From a virus, in IMG/VR virus record IMGVR_UViG_3300024346_009495, positions 1 through 35,311 of that record: 35,311 nucleotides of DNA. One strand, written 5' to 3'. A program made the translations under genes and the position numbers. The notes under the pieces were generated by a model. It made no database searches. It was not told where the DNA came from and saw nothing but the letters and a program-made list of their open reading frames with translations. Within the stretch, counting starts at the first letter, position 1, and each line of letters begins with the position of its first letter. Of the stretch, positions 1 to 7,064 are shown in pieces.

Positions 1-626
1 TTAACTAGCTCTGGATAAGTATACGATAAATCTTCCCATGCCATATCCTGATTAAATTCTAAAGGTCCGATTCGATGAACTTCCTCCCAGACATATTTTT
101 GGTTCATTGCAGAATATTCCAGCGGAAGTCTAATGACAGAAATATCAGATCCCCAGAAAATTTCCACATCAGATTTAATTAGATCTGTCCAATATTGGTC
201 TAAAGAGATCCAAATCTTCCCCCTTTTTGATTTGATCTTAATCATATCAAAAAAAGAATTCATGAGTTTTATTTTTTCGTCAAATGTTTTTGTTAGCATG
301 TCTATGATACTTTTCGAGTAATTATCTCTGAATTCTGCGTCAGAATAAAAATCGGAAAAATTTACTACGAACGAACTTCTTATCACAGCATTAATAGACG
401 TCATTCTAAATGCTTGTTGAAAGATCCCAGCAAAAAACTTAAAATCTTCTGGGCATGTTATCATAATTCCCTGGAGAACTAATCCTCTACCTATTTCACC
501 ACCAACGATATAGTCTTCAAAATCCCAATAGTACCCGAAAATATCACGGTTTGGATTCTTTAGTGAATCTTTATCCAATGGATAAATGGTAGAAAAATTA
601 TCATAAAAATCGTAGATCTTAATCAT
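1..626 (-). CDS. Partial hypothetical protein, 3' end beyond window
   Basis: This frame opens with ATG at 626 and runs 208 codons to the left edge without a stop, so the C-terminus is outside the window. A purine stretch (GGAAAGAG) lies just before the ATG. The protein starts MIKIYDFYDNFST and is rich in Phe, Tyr, Trp, Asp and Ile, with no signal peptide, membrane segment or recognisable catalytic motif. A Trp/Tyr/Gly-rich stretch (FGYYWDFEDYIVGGEIGRG, residues about 30-48) suggests a folded globular domain. The first residues loosely resemble the Lys/aromatic leader found on genes at 20-35 kb, but the match is too weak to count. No function is assigned. It lies downstream of a hairpin that may end the preceding small transcript. 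Confidence 0.75.
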   Translation of the reverse strand, partial: MIKIYDFYDNFSTIYPLDKDSLKNPNRDIFGYYWDFEDYIVGGEIGRGLVLQGIMITCPEDFKFFAGIFQQAFRMTSINAVIRSSFVVNFSDFYSDAEFRDNYSKSIIDMLTKTFDEKIKLMNSFFDMIKIKSKRGKIWISLDQYWTDLIKSDVEIFWGSDISVIRLPLEYSAMNQKYVWEEVHRIGPLEFNQDMAWEDLSYTYPELV

Positions 627-653
627 TGAATCTCTTTCCGGGGGTAAACAATA

Positions 654-682
654 AGGGACCTCATAAAAATAATGAAGTCCCT
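654..682 (-). terminator. Hairpin after the NUMOD1-like gene
   Basis: An 11-base stem (AGGGACCTCAT against ATGAAGTCCCT) with a 7-base loop lies 16 bases past the stop of the minus-strand gene ending at 699. In the minus-strand RNA the one mismatch becomes a G-U pair, so the stem is complete. The following tract (TTATTGTTT) is only moderately U-rich, so termination is likely but may be partial. Confidence 0.55.
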
Positions 683-698
683 CGATTGATAAAAATGT

Positions 699-911
699 TT
701 AAGCTTGCCAGCGAAATCCACCAGCAGTTTGATAAACACCTCTTGTTGCTTTAGAGATGTTACTAGGATCTACACCTGTAACCAATCCCGCTTGACTGAT
801 GGAAGAAAATCTTTTTAATTTTTTACCACCCATTGTCATCTGTAAAACAGACTTTGAACGCGAATTCATTGATTTTTTGCTTCTAGTAGAAGCTGTTTTT
901 GTGTTTGCCAT
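699..911 (-). CDS. Small basic NUMOD1-like DNA-binding protein
   Basis: The likely start is ATG at 911 (MANTKTAST...), giving 70 aa; an in-frame ATG at 962 lies inside the strong promoter and would be upstream of the transcript start. The N-terminal half is rich in Ser, Lys and Arg. Residues about 35-70 (FSSISQAGLVTGVDPSNISK, then G-x-Y-x-x-A-G-G-F-R-W) match the NUMOD1 type of helix-turn-helix: S-I-x-x-A, a GV(D/S)xSxISK helix and a final AGGFxW. NUMOD1 units usually sit at the C-terminus of HNH or GIY-YIG homing endonucleases and bind DNA. Here the unit stands alone with a basic tail, so it could be a remnant of such an endonuclease or a free regulator. No nuclease domain is next to it. Confidence 0.7.
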   Translation of the reverse strand: MANTKTASTRSKKSMNSRSKSVLQMTMGGKKLKRFSSISQAGLVTGVDPSNISKATRGVYQTAGGFRWQA

Positions 912-933
912 TTTTTGTTTGATTAAGTTAAAA

Positions 934-962
934 ATTATACATATTATAGTACAATATGTCAA
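934..962 (-). promoter_or_regulatory. Perfect sigma70-type promoter
   Basis: Read on the minus strand, TTGACA (962-957) is followed by a spacer of exactly 17 bases and TATAAT (939-934). The -10 box ends 22 bases before the ATG at 911, giving a predicted leader of roughly 16 bases. This is the textbook group 1 sigma70 consensus. It differs from the Bacteroidota housekeeping promoter (TTTG and TAnnTTTG). Confidence 0.75.
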
Positions 963-993
963 TTTTGTTTCAAAAATGGCAAATTTGGAAGGT

Positions 994-1416
994 TTATAGG
1001 AAATTTATAATTATTTCCCCCGATGTTTGTATTTCGGTTAGAAATCTTTCTACGTCTTTAAGCGAACCTGAATCAAGGTTTATTTTTATATCTTCTCTAT
1101 TAGGCTTAGCCCCCAATGCTTTTAAAACCTTTTTTAGAATACTCGATGCTGATGTACAAGGTTTGGACGATGCTATTGTTCCTTCCATTTCATCAACAGG
1201 TTCTCCTACTAGGTATTTAAACTTAGAAAGGGAAATTCTGATATCTTCCTCTAAAATTGTTTTGGATCCACCATTGCCAGAAACCCCAGCATTAAATTCG
1301 TTACAATTTAAGGATTCATAAAGAATCCAGGACTTTGACTGGTTGAATGCTCCTATACTAATATAAGAAAGCCTTTCACCTGTACTTCTTGATGTTGCTG
1401 TTATATCGTGTGACAA
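994..1416 (-). CDS. Hypothetical protein, TTG start
   Basis: The frame encodes 140 aa if it starts at TTG 1416; no ATG or GTG lies between that codon and the in-frame stop of the upstream oxygenase gene (1473-1471), and no Shine-Dalgarno-like sequence is seen. It therefore follows the oxygenase gene in the same frame, 19 codons past its stop. The protein is soluble, with a Gly-rich turn (VSGNGGSK) near the middle and a Lys/Leu-rich helix-like segment (SSILKKVLKALGAK). The C-terminus (DVERFLTEIQTSGEIIINFL) looks like a helix followed by a strand. No family is recognised. The start is the weak point; the reading frame itself is convincing because of its length and position. Confidence 0.55.
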   Translation of the reverse strand: MSHDITATSRSTGERLSYISIGAFNQSKSWILYESLNCNEFNAGVSGNGGSKTILEEDIRISLSKFKYLVGEPVDEMEGTIASSKPCTSASSILKKVLKALGAKPNREDIKINLDSGSLKDVERFLTEIQTSGEIIINFL

Positions 1417-1470
1417 TATGTTGTGTGATTTTTGACAAATATAAAAATAGAACCGGAAATAAAAAAATGT

Positions 1471-2025
1471 TTAGACAAATTTATTTTCTCGGATCCAGAT
1501 CACAGCAATATATTTTATTCCAGATTCAACAGGTAGTCCTGCATGTAATGATGTATAATCCAAAGATCCGTCGGGGTTTAAATTGTCCCATGTTAGAAGT
1601 TTACCCTTCTTTGGTAAGATTTTAATGCTTACTTGGGGAAATTCTGTCTCCCCTCCAGTGAAATCCTCGTTGAGGTAAACTAATGCGCTTTTAGTTCTTT
1701 GACCTCCCCTATTAGTTACCTCTTTTTCGAAATAACCTTCACCCGGATGAAAAAAGTCATGATGGACTTTATATTGTCCTCCTATCTCATATTTAACAAT
1801 ATGAGTTCCTTCCATATTCTCTTCTGGTAGTGAGGTATATTCGGAAACCATTTTTCTTAATGATTTAACTGCATCAAGGCTAGACGAAAGCCAAGCTCCT
1901 TGTGCTATTCTGTATCCGTCTATCTCTTTACCTAAAGTTGTAGTTTTAAAAAACTGAGGCTGTGCCAATTCTATTAATGAATCGCAATGCTCAGGGGATA
2001 AAAAATCATTTACTTCTGATACCAT
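1471..2025 (-). CDS. 2-oxoglutarate/Fe(II) oxygenase, prolyl 4-hydroxylase type
   Basis: This 184 aa protein has the full facial triad of the P4H-type dioxygenases: H88-x-D90 in GGQYKVHHDFF and distal H161 in SLHAGLPV. K171 in GIKYIAVIWI sits where the 2-oxoglutarate carboxylate is bound. The stretch TKSALVYLNEDFTGGETEFP (111-130) and the later GKLLTWDNL are typical of the double-stranded beta-helix core. Such enzymes use O2 and 2-oxoglutarate to hydroxylate a protein side chain, often proline. Single-domain forms of about 180-220 aa are common in large T4-like phages, where the substrate is generally unknown. The gene lies 9 bases after the preceding small gene and is probably cotranscribed with it. 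Confidence 0.85.
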   Translation of the reverse strand: MVSEVNDFLSPEHCDSLIELAQPQFFKTTTLGKEIDGYRIAQGAWLSSSLDAVKSLRKMVSEYTSLPEENMEGTHIVKYEIGGQYKVHHDFFHPGEGYFEKEVTNRGGQRTKSALVYLNEDFTGGETEFPQVSIKILPKKGKLLTWDNLNPDGSLDYTSLHAGLPVESGIKYIAVIWIRENKFV

Positions 2026-2034
2026 ACGAAAAAT

Positions 2035-2292
2035 TTAGATTGGGGGGTCAAGATGAACTTCTTCTGTCTCTTCGTCTCCTGGATCATATGTTATACTATA
2101 TTTCTCAATAGCATATCTTCCGATTAAATCGCAAAGATCCTGGTCTTCTACATCTGTACCGTCAGGATTAGAGACAGTTACTGTCTTATCGTTGGTGATT
2201 AAGTCTTGATAAAAAGAAACGGTAAAGTTTTTTTCATTGACAGAAAAATCAAACACTAAAGTACAATGAAGCGGATTTGATATAATATTCAT
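2035..2292 (-). CDS. Small acidic hypothetical protein
   Basis: An 85 aa soluble protein starting MNIISNPLHC. The first half alternates hydrophobic and polar residues (CTLVFDFSVNEKNFTVSFY), which suggests beta strands. The second half is acidic (GDEETEEVHLDPP). The stop lies 9 bases before the start of the oxygenase gene, so the two are probably translated from one message. No family is recognised. Confidence 0.6.
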   Translation of the reverse strand: MNIISNPLHCTLVFDFSVNEKNFTVSFYQDLITNDKTVTVSNPDGTDVEDQDLCDLIGRYAIEKYSITYDPGDEETEEVHLDPPI

Positions 2293-2351
2293 GGTCTTTT
2301 TTGGAAATTATAGATCCATAAAAAGAAATAATTCCGATGCAATTCTCTAAT

Positions 2352-3011
2352 TTATTGGTTTTTTTTGCTCCTAAAGTCTATCTTCCAATAAACTCCTCCC
2401 TTAATATAAGGAATAAACTCGCCATCTATACCATTGTTTGTCTTGTTCCATACCCCAAATCCAAACTCGTATATTTTATCAGTTGGTGTTTTATATAATA
2501 GAGAAGTTCCCAGGGAATAAACGTAATTAGGTTTATCTAAACCCCCATTCAGACCCAAATATAGATTACCCCTAGGTTCTTCTTTTATTTTTTGTATCTT
2601 TTCTTTAACCGGTACTTTAATCTTAGAAAAGTACTTTCTAGAAATGATATTGCTTCCCGATACAGTATCAATGACTGTAATATAGCCATAATCAAGCTTG
2701 AGAGTATCAATCTTAACTTTCTTCGCATTATAGATGTTTAATATTGCTAATGTGTCAATTATAGGCTGTACCATTACATCTCTATAAATTATAGTGTCTT
2801 TTAAAACTGGAAAAGGCACGGGTAAATCAAGATACAGGGTATCGTGTATAAATGTTGTATCAACAGATTTTTGTCCGATAGAGTCTCTCTCCTTATCTGA
2901 AATTTTTCTTGGGGAACTATTATTCTTACAGCTATAGAAAAACTGGGAGATTACTAGGATTAACACCACTACTATGGTGTTTAGTTGGGGTTTGTCGTGT
3001 TTTAAGTTCAT
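2352..3011 (-). CDS. Putative lipoprotein with beta-rich C-terminus
   Basis: The 219 aa protein starts MNLKHDKPQ and has one hydrophobic stretch (NTIVVVLILVISQFFYSC), ending in a cysteine at about residue 28, with K-N-N following. This reads as a lenient Bacteroidota lipobox with signal peptidase II cleavage before the Cys. Residues 35-145 are rich in Asp, Thr, Ile and Pro with repeated short strands (IDTLAILN, IDTLKLDYG, ITVIDTV). The last 75 residues (NLYLGLNGGLDKP ... FIPYIKGGVYWKIDF) look like amphipathic strands of an outer-membrane-type sheet. This suggests a lipid-anchored envelope protein. A phage outer-membrane spanin subunit is possible but unproven; no partner motif is visible. Confidence 0.6.
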   Translation of the reverse strand: MNLKHDKPQLNTIVVVLILVISQFFYSCKNNSSPRKISDKERDSIGQKSVDTTFIHDTLYLDLPVPFPVLKDTIIYRDVMVQPIIDTLAILNIYNAKKVKIDTLKLDYGYITVIDTVSGSNIISRKYFSKIKVPVKEKIQKIKEEPRGNLYLGLNGGLDKPNYVYSLGTSLLYKTPTDKIYEFGFGVWNKTNNGIDGEFIPYIKGGVYWKIDFRSKKNQ

Positions 3012-3063
3012 TTTATACTTTAGGTCGTGTAACTAAAGCATAGGTTTAAAGCTATACTTAAAT

Positions 3064-3792
3064 CTATTTTGGGAATACTCCTTTTTTGATCATCTTATCT
3101 AAAATGTTTGCACATGCTATGTCCAATGCTTTTTTTGTGGATGTGCTAATAGTTGATTGATTAAATTTTATAGGATCTAAAGAAGCATCAGCAACAAGTG
3201 TTAATTCTCTTGTTGTCTTAGCTTCGCCAAGTCCAGATGCTGCTATGATTGCTCCGGTTTCAGCATTAGTAAACCTAACTTGAAGTCCTAGTCTTGTTAC
3301 TAGATTGTCTTTAATACCATCTTTTAAGCTTATAGACTCATCTTCAGACACCGAATAATCATAAACCTCAATCTCAACAAAATAGTGAGCCAATTTAATC
3401 TTTCCTCTGCCGTCTAACTTGTTTTCGGAAATTCCTGATTGAGAAGCTTGGAATTGCTTAACCATTCTATTCTTGATCTCAGTTTTATCCTCTGTGAATT
3501 CAAAACGATTAAGATTATCGAGATATTCCAATACTATATTGGTAACACCAAGGCCTACCCTTTTCTCTTTTAATTCTGGGTATGCCTCGTATGTCTCATC
3601 ATTAATACCACACTTCAAAATCTGAATATTCTTTTTCGGTCCTTCGTAATCAAGGTAAGCCGATATGTCTTTCTTTTTTTCAAAGTCAGCTTTAAAATCT
3701 TCAGTCTTAGTTTTTCCTATCGTCTGTGCATTTACACACACTGATGTTCCGATAAGAAAAAAAGTTCCTATAACAAATTTAGATAAATTCAT
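3064..3792 (-). CDS. CsgG/HfaB-like exported protein
   Basis: The 242 aa protein has a Sec signal peptide (residues 1-22, ending VNAQ). The mature part resembles the CsgG family: a long helix after an aromatic/acidic strand (VLEYLDNLNRFEFTEDKTEI), a Q/S-rich segment (KQFQASQSGISENK), then the strand pair LAHYFVEIEVYDYSVSED and LGLQVRFTNAETGAIIAAS, with a C-terminal helix that contains a Cys. CsgG forms the outer-membrane pore that exports curli subunits. Family members are usually lipoproteins, whereas this one has a signal peptidase I type end. It sits at the downstream end of a module of exported proteins, and a smaller CsgG-like gene lies at its start (11763-12269). The family call is by eye. 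Confidence 0.6.
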   Translation of the reverse strand: MNLSKFVIGTFFLIGTSVCVNAQTIGKTKTEDFKADFEKKKDISAYLDYEGPKKNIQILKCGINDETYEAYPELKEKRVGLGVTNIVLEYLDNLNRFEFTEDKTEIKNRMVKQFQASQSGISENKLDGRGKIKLAHYFVEIEVYDYSVSEDESISLKDGIKDNLVTRLGLQVRFTNAETGAIIAASGLGEAKTTRELTLVADASLDPIKFNQSTISTSTKKALDIACANILDKMIKKGVFPK

Positions 3793-3801
3793 TTTGTTGA
3801 A

Positions 3802-4035
3802 TTATTTTTTAACCTCTGGTCCTTCATACCAGATATTACCTGGATCATTTTTAAACGTTCCGTCTATTTTCCAGGATACTCTATTAGCGATGTCTTGGCT
3901 TCTTTCTTCCTGTCCTGAAACTTGAAGATAAACAAAAAACATTTGAGTTGATAATGCTGCAAAGATCCAAAATCCTACGAGAATAAAATAGAGTCCAAAT
4001 GCTCTATCTGCTGCTACTGTTAAAAACTTTTTCAT
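3802..4035 (-). CDS. Small single-pass membrane protein
   Basis: A 77 aa protein with one clear membrane segment (residues about 14-36, LYFILVGFWIFAALSTQMFFVY). The N-terminus is basic and short; the remaining 40 residues are polar and end in EGPEVKK. The positive N-terminus favours an N-in, C-out orientation. The leader contains AAACACGACACCCCC directly before the ATG, a sequence that recurs in other leaders of this module. The gene lies 9 bases upstream of the CsgG-like gene start, so the two are probably coexpressed. Function unknown. Confidence 0.6.
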   Translation of the reverse strand: MKKFLTVAADRAFGLYFILVGFWIFAALSTQMFFVYLQVSGQEERSQDIANRVSWKIDGTFKNDPGNIWYEGPEVKK

Positions 4036-4109
4036 GGGGGTGTCGTGTTTTTATTTTTGTATTTGAAAAAGAACGGAGTATTACCTCCGCTCTTTGACTT
4101 TATAGTTAA

Positions 4110-4367
4110 TTAAGCCTCTTCTTCTGGCTTATCTGCTGGTGCTTTTTTAGTAAATTTATCGATTGTATCTGCACCCATACCAATCGCTGTTATTACCATC
4201 ACTGCGTTTACCAATTCTGTTGCTGGTTTAAAATGCTCTTCAGTAAAAGAATTTGCTAGCATTGTTCCACAAAGAAACAAAGCTCCAATAAATGCAATAA
4301 CGGGTTTAATTGATGTTGATCCTCTTTCATCTTTAAAAAGTTCAACTAACCATTGTTTAAAATTCAT
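4110..4367 (-). CDS. Holin-like protein with two membrane segments
   Basis: An 85 aa protein with a short amphipathic N-terminus (MNFKQWLVELFKDERGS), two predicted membrane helices (about 22-40, VIAFIGALFLCGTMLAN, and about 51-69, ELVNAVMVITAIGMGADT) and a charged C-terminal tail (KKAPADKPEEEA). Size, topology and charged tail fit class II holins, which form lesions in the inner membrane at lysis. It is one of five small membrane proteins encoded in a row (3802-5358), so a structural or secretion role cannot be excluded. No lysozyme gene is adjacent; the nearest is at 20691. Confidence 0.55.
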   Translation of the reverse strand: MNFKQWLVELFKDERGSTSIKPVIAFIGALFLCGTMLANSFTEEHFKPATELVNAVMVITAIGMGADTIDKFTKKAPADKPEEEA

Positions 4368-4392
4368 GTCGTATTTTTATATTTTTTCGGGT

Positions 4393-4959
4393 TTATCCCT
4401 CGAAATTATCTTTTAATAATCCACATTTTTGACATTCAAGTTCTCCGTCATTATCAGAATCTCCCCATACATGCTCACACTGTCTGTGTGATTCGTATTC
4501 AAGTTTTTCCATTTCTTGCTCGTGTTCTTGTTCATCTTTAGCTAATTCAAAATCCTGTTTATTCTCTACTACAGCTAATTCTCTAGCAGCTTGTGCTCCT
4601 GCAACAAATGCATCAGGAATAGTTGGGGCATATGGTTTATTAGTTTCTTTCATATCATTAGTATGTGATAGAGTAGTACCATCTTCCTCGTCCATCTTCT
4701 GAACTAACATCTTATCTTTGTCTGTATCAGAGAACCAGTAGTCAATAATTTTACCATAGGATCCAATAAAAGCTCCTAGTAACAGAAGAAGTAATTCTTT
4801 CCATTCCCCTGCCATTTTAGTTCCTACCCCTATAGCTGCGAACATACCTGCTATAATTAACATAAATCCACCTAACACTAATGCAGTAATGTACCATCTA
4901 CGAGTCATCATTGCATTTAATAAGTCTTTAAATCCGGTTGGCGTTTCTTGCTTACTCAT
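4393..4959 (-). CDS. Two-pass membrane protein with C-terminal zinc ribbon
   Basis: The 188 aa protein has two membrane helices (about 23-45, ITALVLGGFMLIIAGMFAA, and 54-70, KELLLLLLGAFIGSYGK). A long charged region follows (80-155) whose later half is a likely coiled coil (KDEQEHEQEMEKLEYE). At the C-terminus C161-x-H163 and C176-x-x-C179-G form a putative zinc-binding site. The membrane part resembles phage holin-type or superinfection-type proteins. The zinc ribbon is unusual for a holin and may bind another protein or nucleic acid on the cytoplasmic side. Its start overlaps the stop of a 34-codon gene (ATGAGTAA), which suggests coupled translation. Confidence 0.6.
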   Translation of the reverse strand: MSKQETPTGFKDLLNAMMTRRWYITALVLGGFMLIIAGMFAAIGVGTKMAGEWKELLLLLLGAFIGSYGKIIDYWFSDTDKDKMLVQKMDEEDGTTLSHTNDMKETNKPYAPTIPDAFVAGAQAARELAVVENKQDFELAKDEQEHEQEMEKLEYESHRQCEHVWGDSDNDGELECQKCGLLKDNFEG

Positions 4960-5056
4960 CTTTCTTGTTCTTTATTTTTGTGCCATAATTAATCATCCAT
5001 GCAATAAAAACTATAAAAAATAATACAGTTCCTATTTGATAATTAGTTATTACCAT
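4952..5056 (-). CDS. 34-aa single-pass membrane micro-protein
   Basis: The gene starts with ATG at 5056, inside the last codons of the upstream gene (CAATGGTAA), and ends with TAA at 4954-4952, inside the start of the downstream gene (ATGAGTAA). The product, MVITNYQIGTVLFFIVFI plus 16 residues ending NKKDE, has one hydrophobic helix (about 8-24) and a basic-acidic tail. Overlaps on both sides strongly suggest coupled translation and argue that it is real despite its length. Micro-proteins of this form act as holin, antiholin or assembly subunits in other phages; the role here is unknown. Confidence 0.65.
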   Translation of the reverse strand: MVITNYQIGTVLFFIVFIAWMINYGTKIKNKKDE

Positions 5057-5358
5057 TGAGCTGGCTTTTCTTTAAATTCATCTCCCTCTTTTTTCTTAGG
5101 AGCTGGTGCAGCTGGTTTAGCTGTTCCTGCATTACTGCCTCCTTGAATAATTACAGTTTTACCTGCTGATTGTTGTTGCTGATTTGAATTTGTAATGTTA
5201 ATTACTGGTGCTGCAGCAGGCGGTGCTGCTTCTTTATCACCTCCACCTAATAGAGTAGTTAAAAATACTCCTCCTGCAGTTACGACTGTACCAAGAATTC
5301 CTATGATAGTCTTTTTTAATCCTGACCAGGTTCCGTCATTTTGTGTTTCCTCGCTCAT
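5050..5358 (-). CDS. Membrane protein with Pro/Ala/Gln-rich tail
   Basis: A 102 aa protein with one membrane segment (about 15-39, LKKTIIGILGTVVTAGGVFL) after a short polar N-terminus. The tail is low complexity: an Ala/Pro run, NITNSNQQQQSAGK, then Pro/Ala/Lys and an acidic-basic end (EGDEFKEKPAQW). It is the first gene after a 170-base leader that carries a promoter-like element and a GCAA-loop hairpin, so it probably starts a transcript covering the small membrane genes below it. The extended tail suggests a tether reaching into the periplasm or cytoplasm. No family is recognised. Confidence 0.6.
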   Translation of the reverse strand: MSEETQNDGTWSGLKKTIIGILGTVVTAGGVFLTTLLGGGDKEAAPPAAAPVINITNSNQQQQSAGKTVIIQGGSNAGTAKPAAPAPKKKEGDEFKEKPAQW

Positions 5359-5473
5359 TTTTTTTAATTTATATTCTTTTTAATGGCTTAGAAAAATCCC
5401 CTGATTCGGAACTTACTTTTACAGGATATCTTTAGATGGATTACATCTTTTGAAGATCTGAAAGATATGATAT

Positions 5474-5525
5474 GAAAGAATTGCTTCTTTCAAACTGAAT
5501 GAGGATTTTTCAAGATTATATATCT
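5474..5525 (-). promoter_or_regulatory. Promoter-like leader element, copy 1
   Basis: Minus strand: GATATATAA (5524-5516), a conserved block (AATCCTCATTC), then the hairpin GAAAGAA-GCAA-TTCTTTC (5491-5474) with a GNRA-type tetraloop. The same order occurs at 12388-12443. It starts right after the stop of the outer-membrane-protein gene and lies about 120-165 bases before the ATG at 5358. The rest of the 170-base gap holds no gene. Confidence 0.5.
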
Positions 5526-5528
5526 TTT

Positions 5529-7019
5529 TTATAACATAATTCTGGATCCAATCATGAAATTATGCAATATTGGTGTTTCTGTCTGGGTAGATCCAGAAAA
5601 CTTATAGTTGAAGTTAAGTCCAAATCTTCCAGTCAATTTAAAATCATATGAGAATCCAGTCATGAATCCATATTGTCTATTAACAAGAGTTTGATTAGTT
5701 GAAGGATTCCAAGAAATCGGGGAGCTTGTTATAAAAATCTGAGGAGCCAATGAAGATTTCTTATTTAATGGGTAGATCTTTGTCCAGAATCCAATAGCAG
5801 ATACAGACGCAGAATAATCATACCTATTACCATTCTTTAATAATAAACTTACAATCCCTATGTTATATCCGTATGTTCCTATTTTCGGATCAGGTTTAAT
5901 ATAGGTGTAACCCTGCATAATCATTAGATTTCCTTGCAAATATGCTGCAGTAATTGAATAAGAGTCAATATCTTTTAATTTACCTTGCTTGAAATTCATT
6001 TTAGTATATCCCCCATTCAAAGCAAATTGATCAAAGGTTGTCCATATCATAGATGTTAATCCCCAGCTTTCTGTTCCTGTCATAGACGATTTACTTATGC
6101 CAGTAGAAATCATTGCGGCATATTTTCCGTCTTTAGTTTCTGTTATTGCAAGATCGGAAGCAACTAAAGTCGGATTACTGATAGATTGTTTTTTCTTTTT
6201 ATCTTCTTCTTTCTTTTTCTCTTCCTCTTTTTTCTTATCATCCTCCTTCTTTTTTTCTTCTTTCTTACTTTCCTCTTTCTTTTCTTCTTTTTTAGTTTCG
6301 GATTTACTTTCCTCTTTCTTTTCTTCGGTTTTGCTTTCTGATTTACTTTCTGATTTTGATTCTGATTTAGTTTCTGCCTTGGATTCAGATTTTTGTTCAG
6401 TAGATCCACCACTACTTTTACTTTCTGAAGATGAAGAACTACTACCACCTGACGAAGAGCTACCTCCCGATGATCCGCCGCTTGCTGCAGGCGGAGAACT
6501 AGAGCCTCCAGTTGCTGCACCACTTGCTGCTCCTGATGCTGCTCCGCTTGCTGCGCCCGATGCTGCACCTGATGCTGCACCACTTGCTGCTCCTGATGCT
6601 GCAGATGATGCTGCTCCGCTAGCTGCTGAACTTGCTGCAGATGATGCTGCTCCTGATGCTGCAGATGATGCTGCTGCTGAGGCTGCAGATGCTGCTGCAG
6701 AAGCTGCTGCTGCAGCCGCAGCTTGGGAAACTGTTTGCTGAACAGTTTGGGTAACAACCGTACTTACCGGACACGGTCTTGTACTATAATCTTGGTAAAC
6801 ATCGTTTAACCATTTTTGAACAGTCCCATTATTTACTTGAGACGCATCGAATGTTTTTATCTGATTATAAAAAGCAATCATTACACCCCCGTTTGGCAGG
6901 GGAGAAGATACAACCAGTTTAATTTCTCCTGTACATTTATCAATATACGTTTGGGTGAATATCTGACCATTCACTCTTGAAGCCATTACCAATAAAAATA
7001 ACACCAATAATTTCCTCAT
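5529..7019 (-). CDS. Outer-membrane beta-barrel protein with long low-complexity stalk
   Basis: The 496 aa protein has a signal peptide (1-19, ending VNGQ) and a small N-terminal domain with two Cys (29 and 83). An Ala/Ser/Gly repeat follows (about 99-200, repeats of GAAS), then a Lys/Glu/Ser tract (about 199-278). Residues 280-496 alternate hydrophobic and aromatic residues (YGYNIGIVSLLLKNGNRYDY, YGFMTGFSYDFKLTGRFGLN) and end in a hydrophobic strand, as in outer-membrane barrels. The order suggests an N-terminal head displayed on a flexible linker, or a periplasmic spacer before the barrel. The stalk's skewed composition produces long false frames in other readings. It lies between the lipoprotein pair and the small membrane genes. 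Confidence 0.65.
   Translation of the reverse strand: MRKLLVLFLLVMASRVNGQIFTQTYIDKCTGEIKLVVSSPLPNGGVMIAFYNQIKTFDASQVNNGTVQKWLNDVYQDYSTRPCPVSTVVTQTVQQTVSQAAAAAAASAAASAASAAASSAASGAASSAASSAASGAASSAASGAASGAASGAASGAASGAASGAASGAATGGSSSPPAASGGSSGGSSSSGGSSSSSSESKSSGGSTEQKSESKAETKSESKSESKSESKTEEKKEESKSETKKEEKKEESKKEEKKKEDDKKKEEEKKKEEDKKKKQSISNPTLVASDLAITETKDGKYAAMISTGISKSSMTGTESWGLTSMIWTTFDQFALNGGYTKMNFKQGKLKDIDSYSITAAYLQGNLMIMQGYTYIKPDPKIGTYGYNIGIVSLLLKNGNRYDYSASVSAIGFWTKIYPLNKKSSLAPQIFITSSPISWNPSTNQTLVNRQYGFMTGFSYDFKLTGRFGLNFNYKFSGSTQTETPILHNFMIGSRIML
6180..6725 (-). repeat. Low-complexity repeat tract inside the stalk
   Basis: About 545 bases of short, imperfect codon-phase repeats: GCAGCATCA-like triplet units for Ala-Ala-Ser-Gly (about 6480-6725), then AAA/GAA/TCT-rich units for Lys-Glu-Ser (about 6180-6425). 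The tract stays in frame, so copy number can vary by recombination without breaking the gene. Confidence 0.75.
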
Positions 7020-7064
7020 CTGATTTGTTCCCCTATCAAATATTTTTTAAAGATTATACTACTC

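Noticed and set aside
956-1321. Plus-strand frame of 121 codons
   Set aside because: It is antisense to the 140-aa minus-strand gene, uses the strong minus-strand promoter region as its start and breaks the strand order.
6480-6725. Possible CRISPR or minisatellite array
   Set aside because: Repeats are codon-phase GCTGC-like units without spacers of constant length.
6097-6757. Two long open frames, one on each strand, over the low-complexity stalk of the outer-membrane protein
   Set aside because: They arise from triplet-repeat DNA; their products are Ala/Asp/Ser or Gln/Arg runs without start context, and the signal-peptide frame explains the region.
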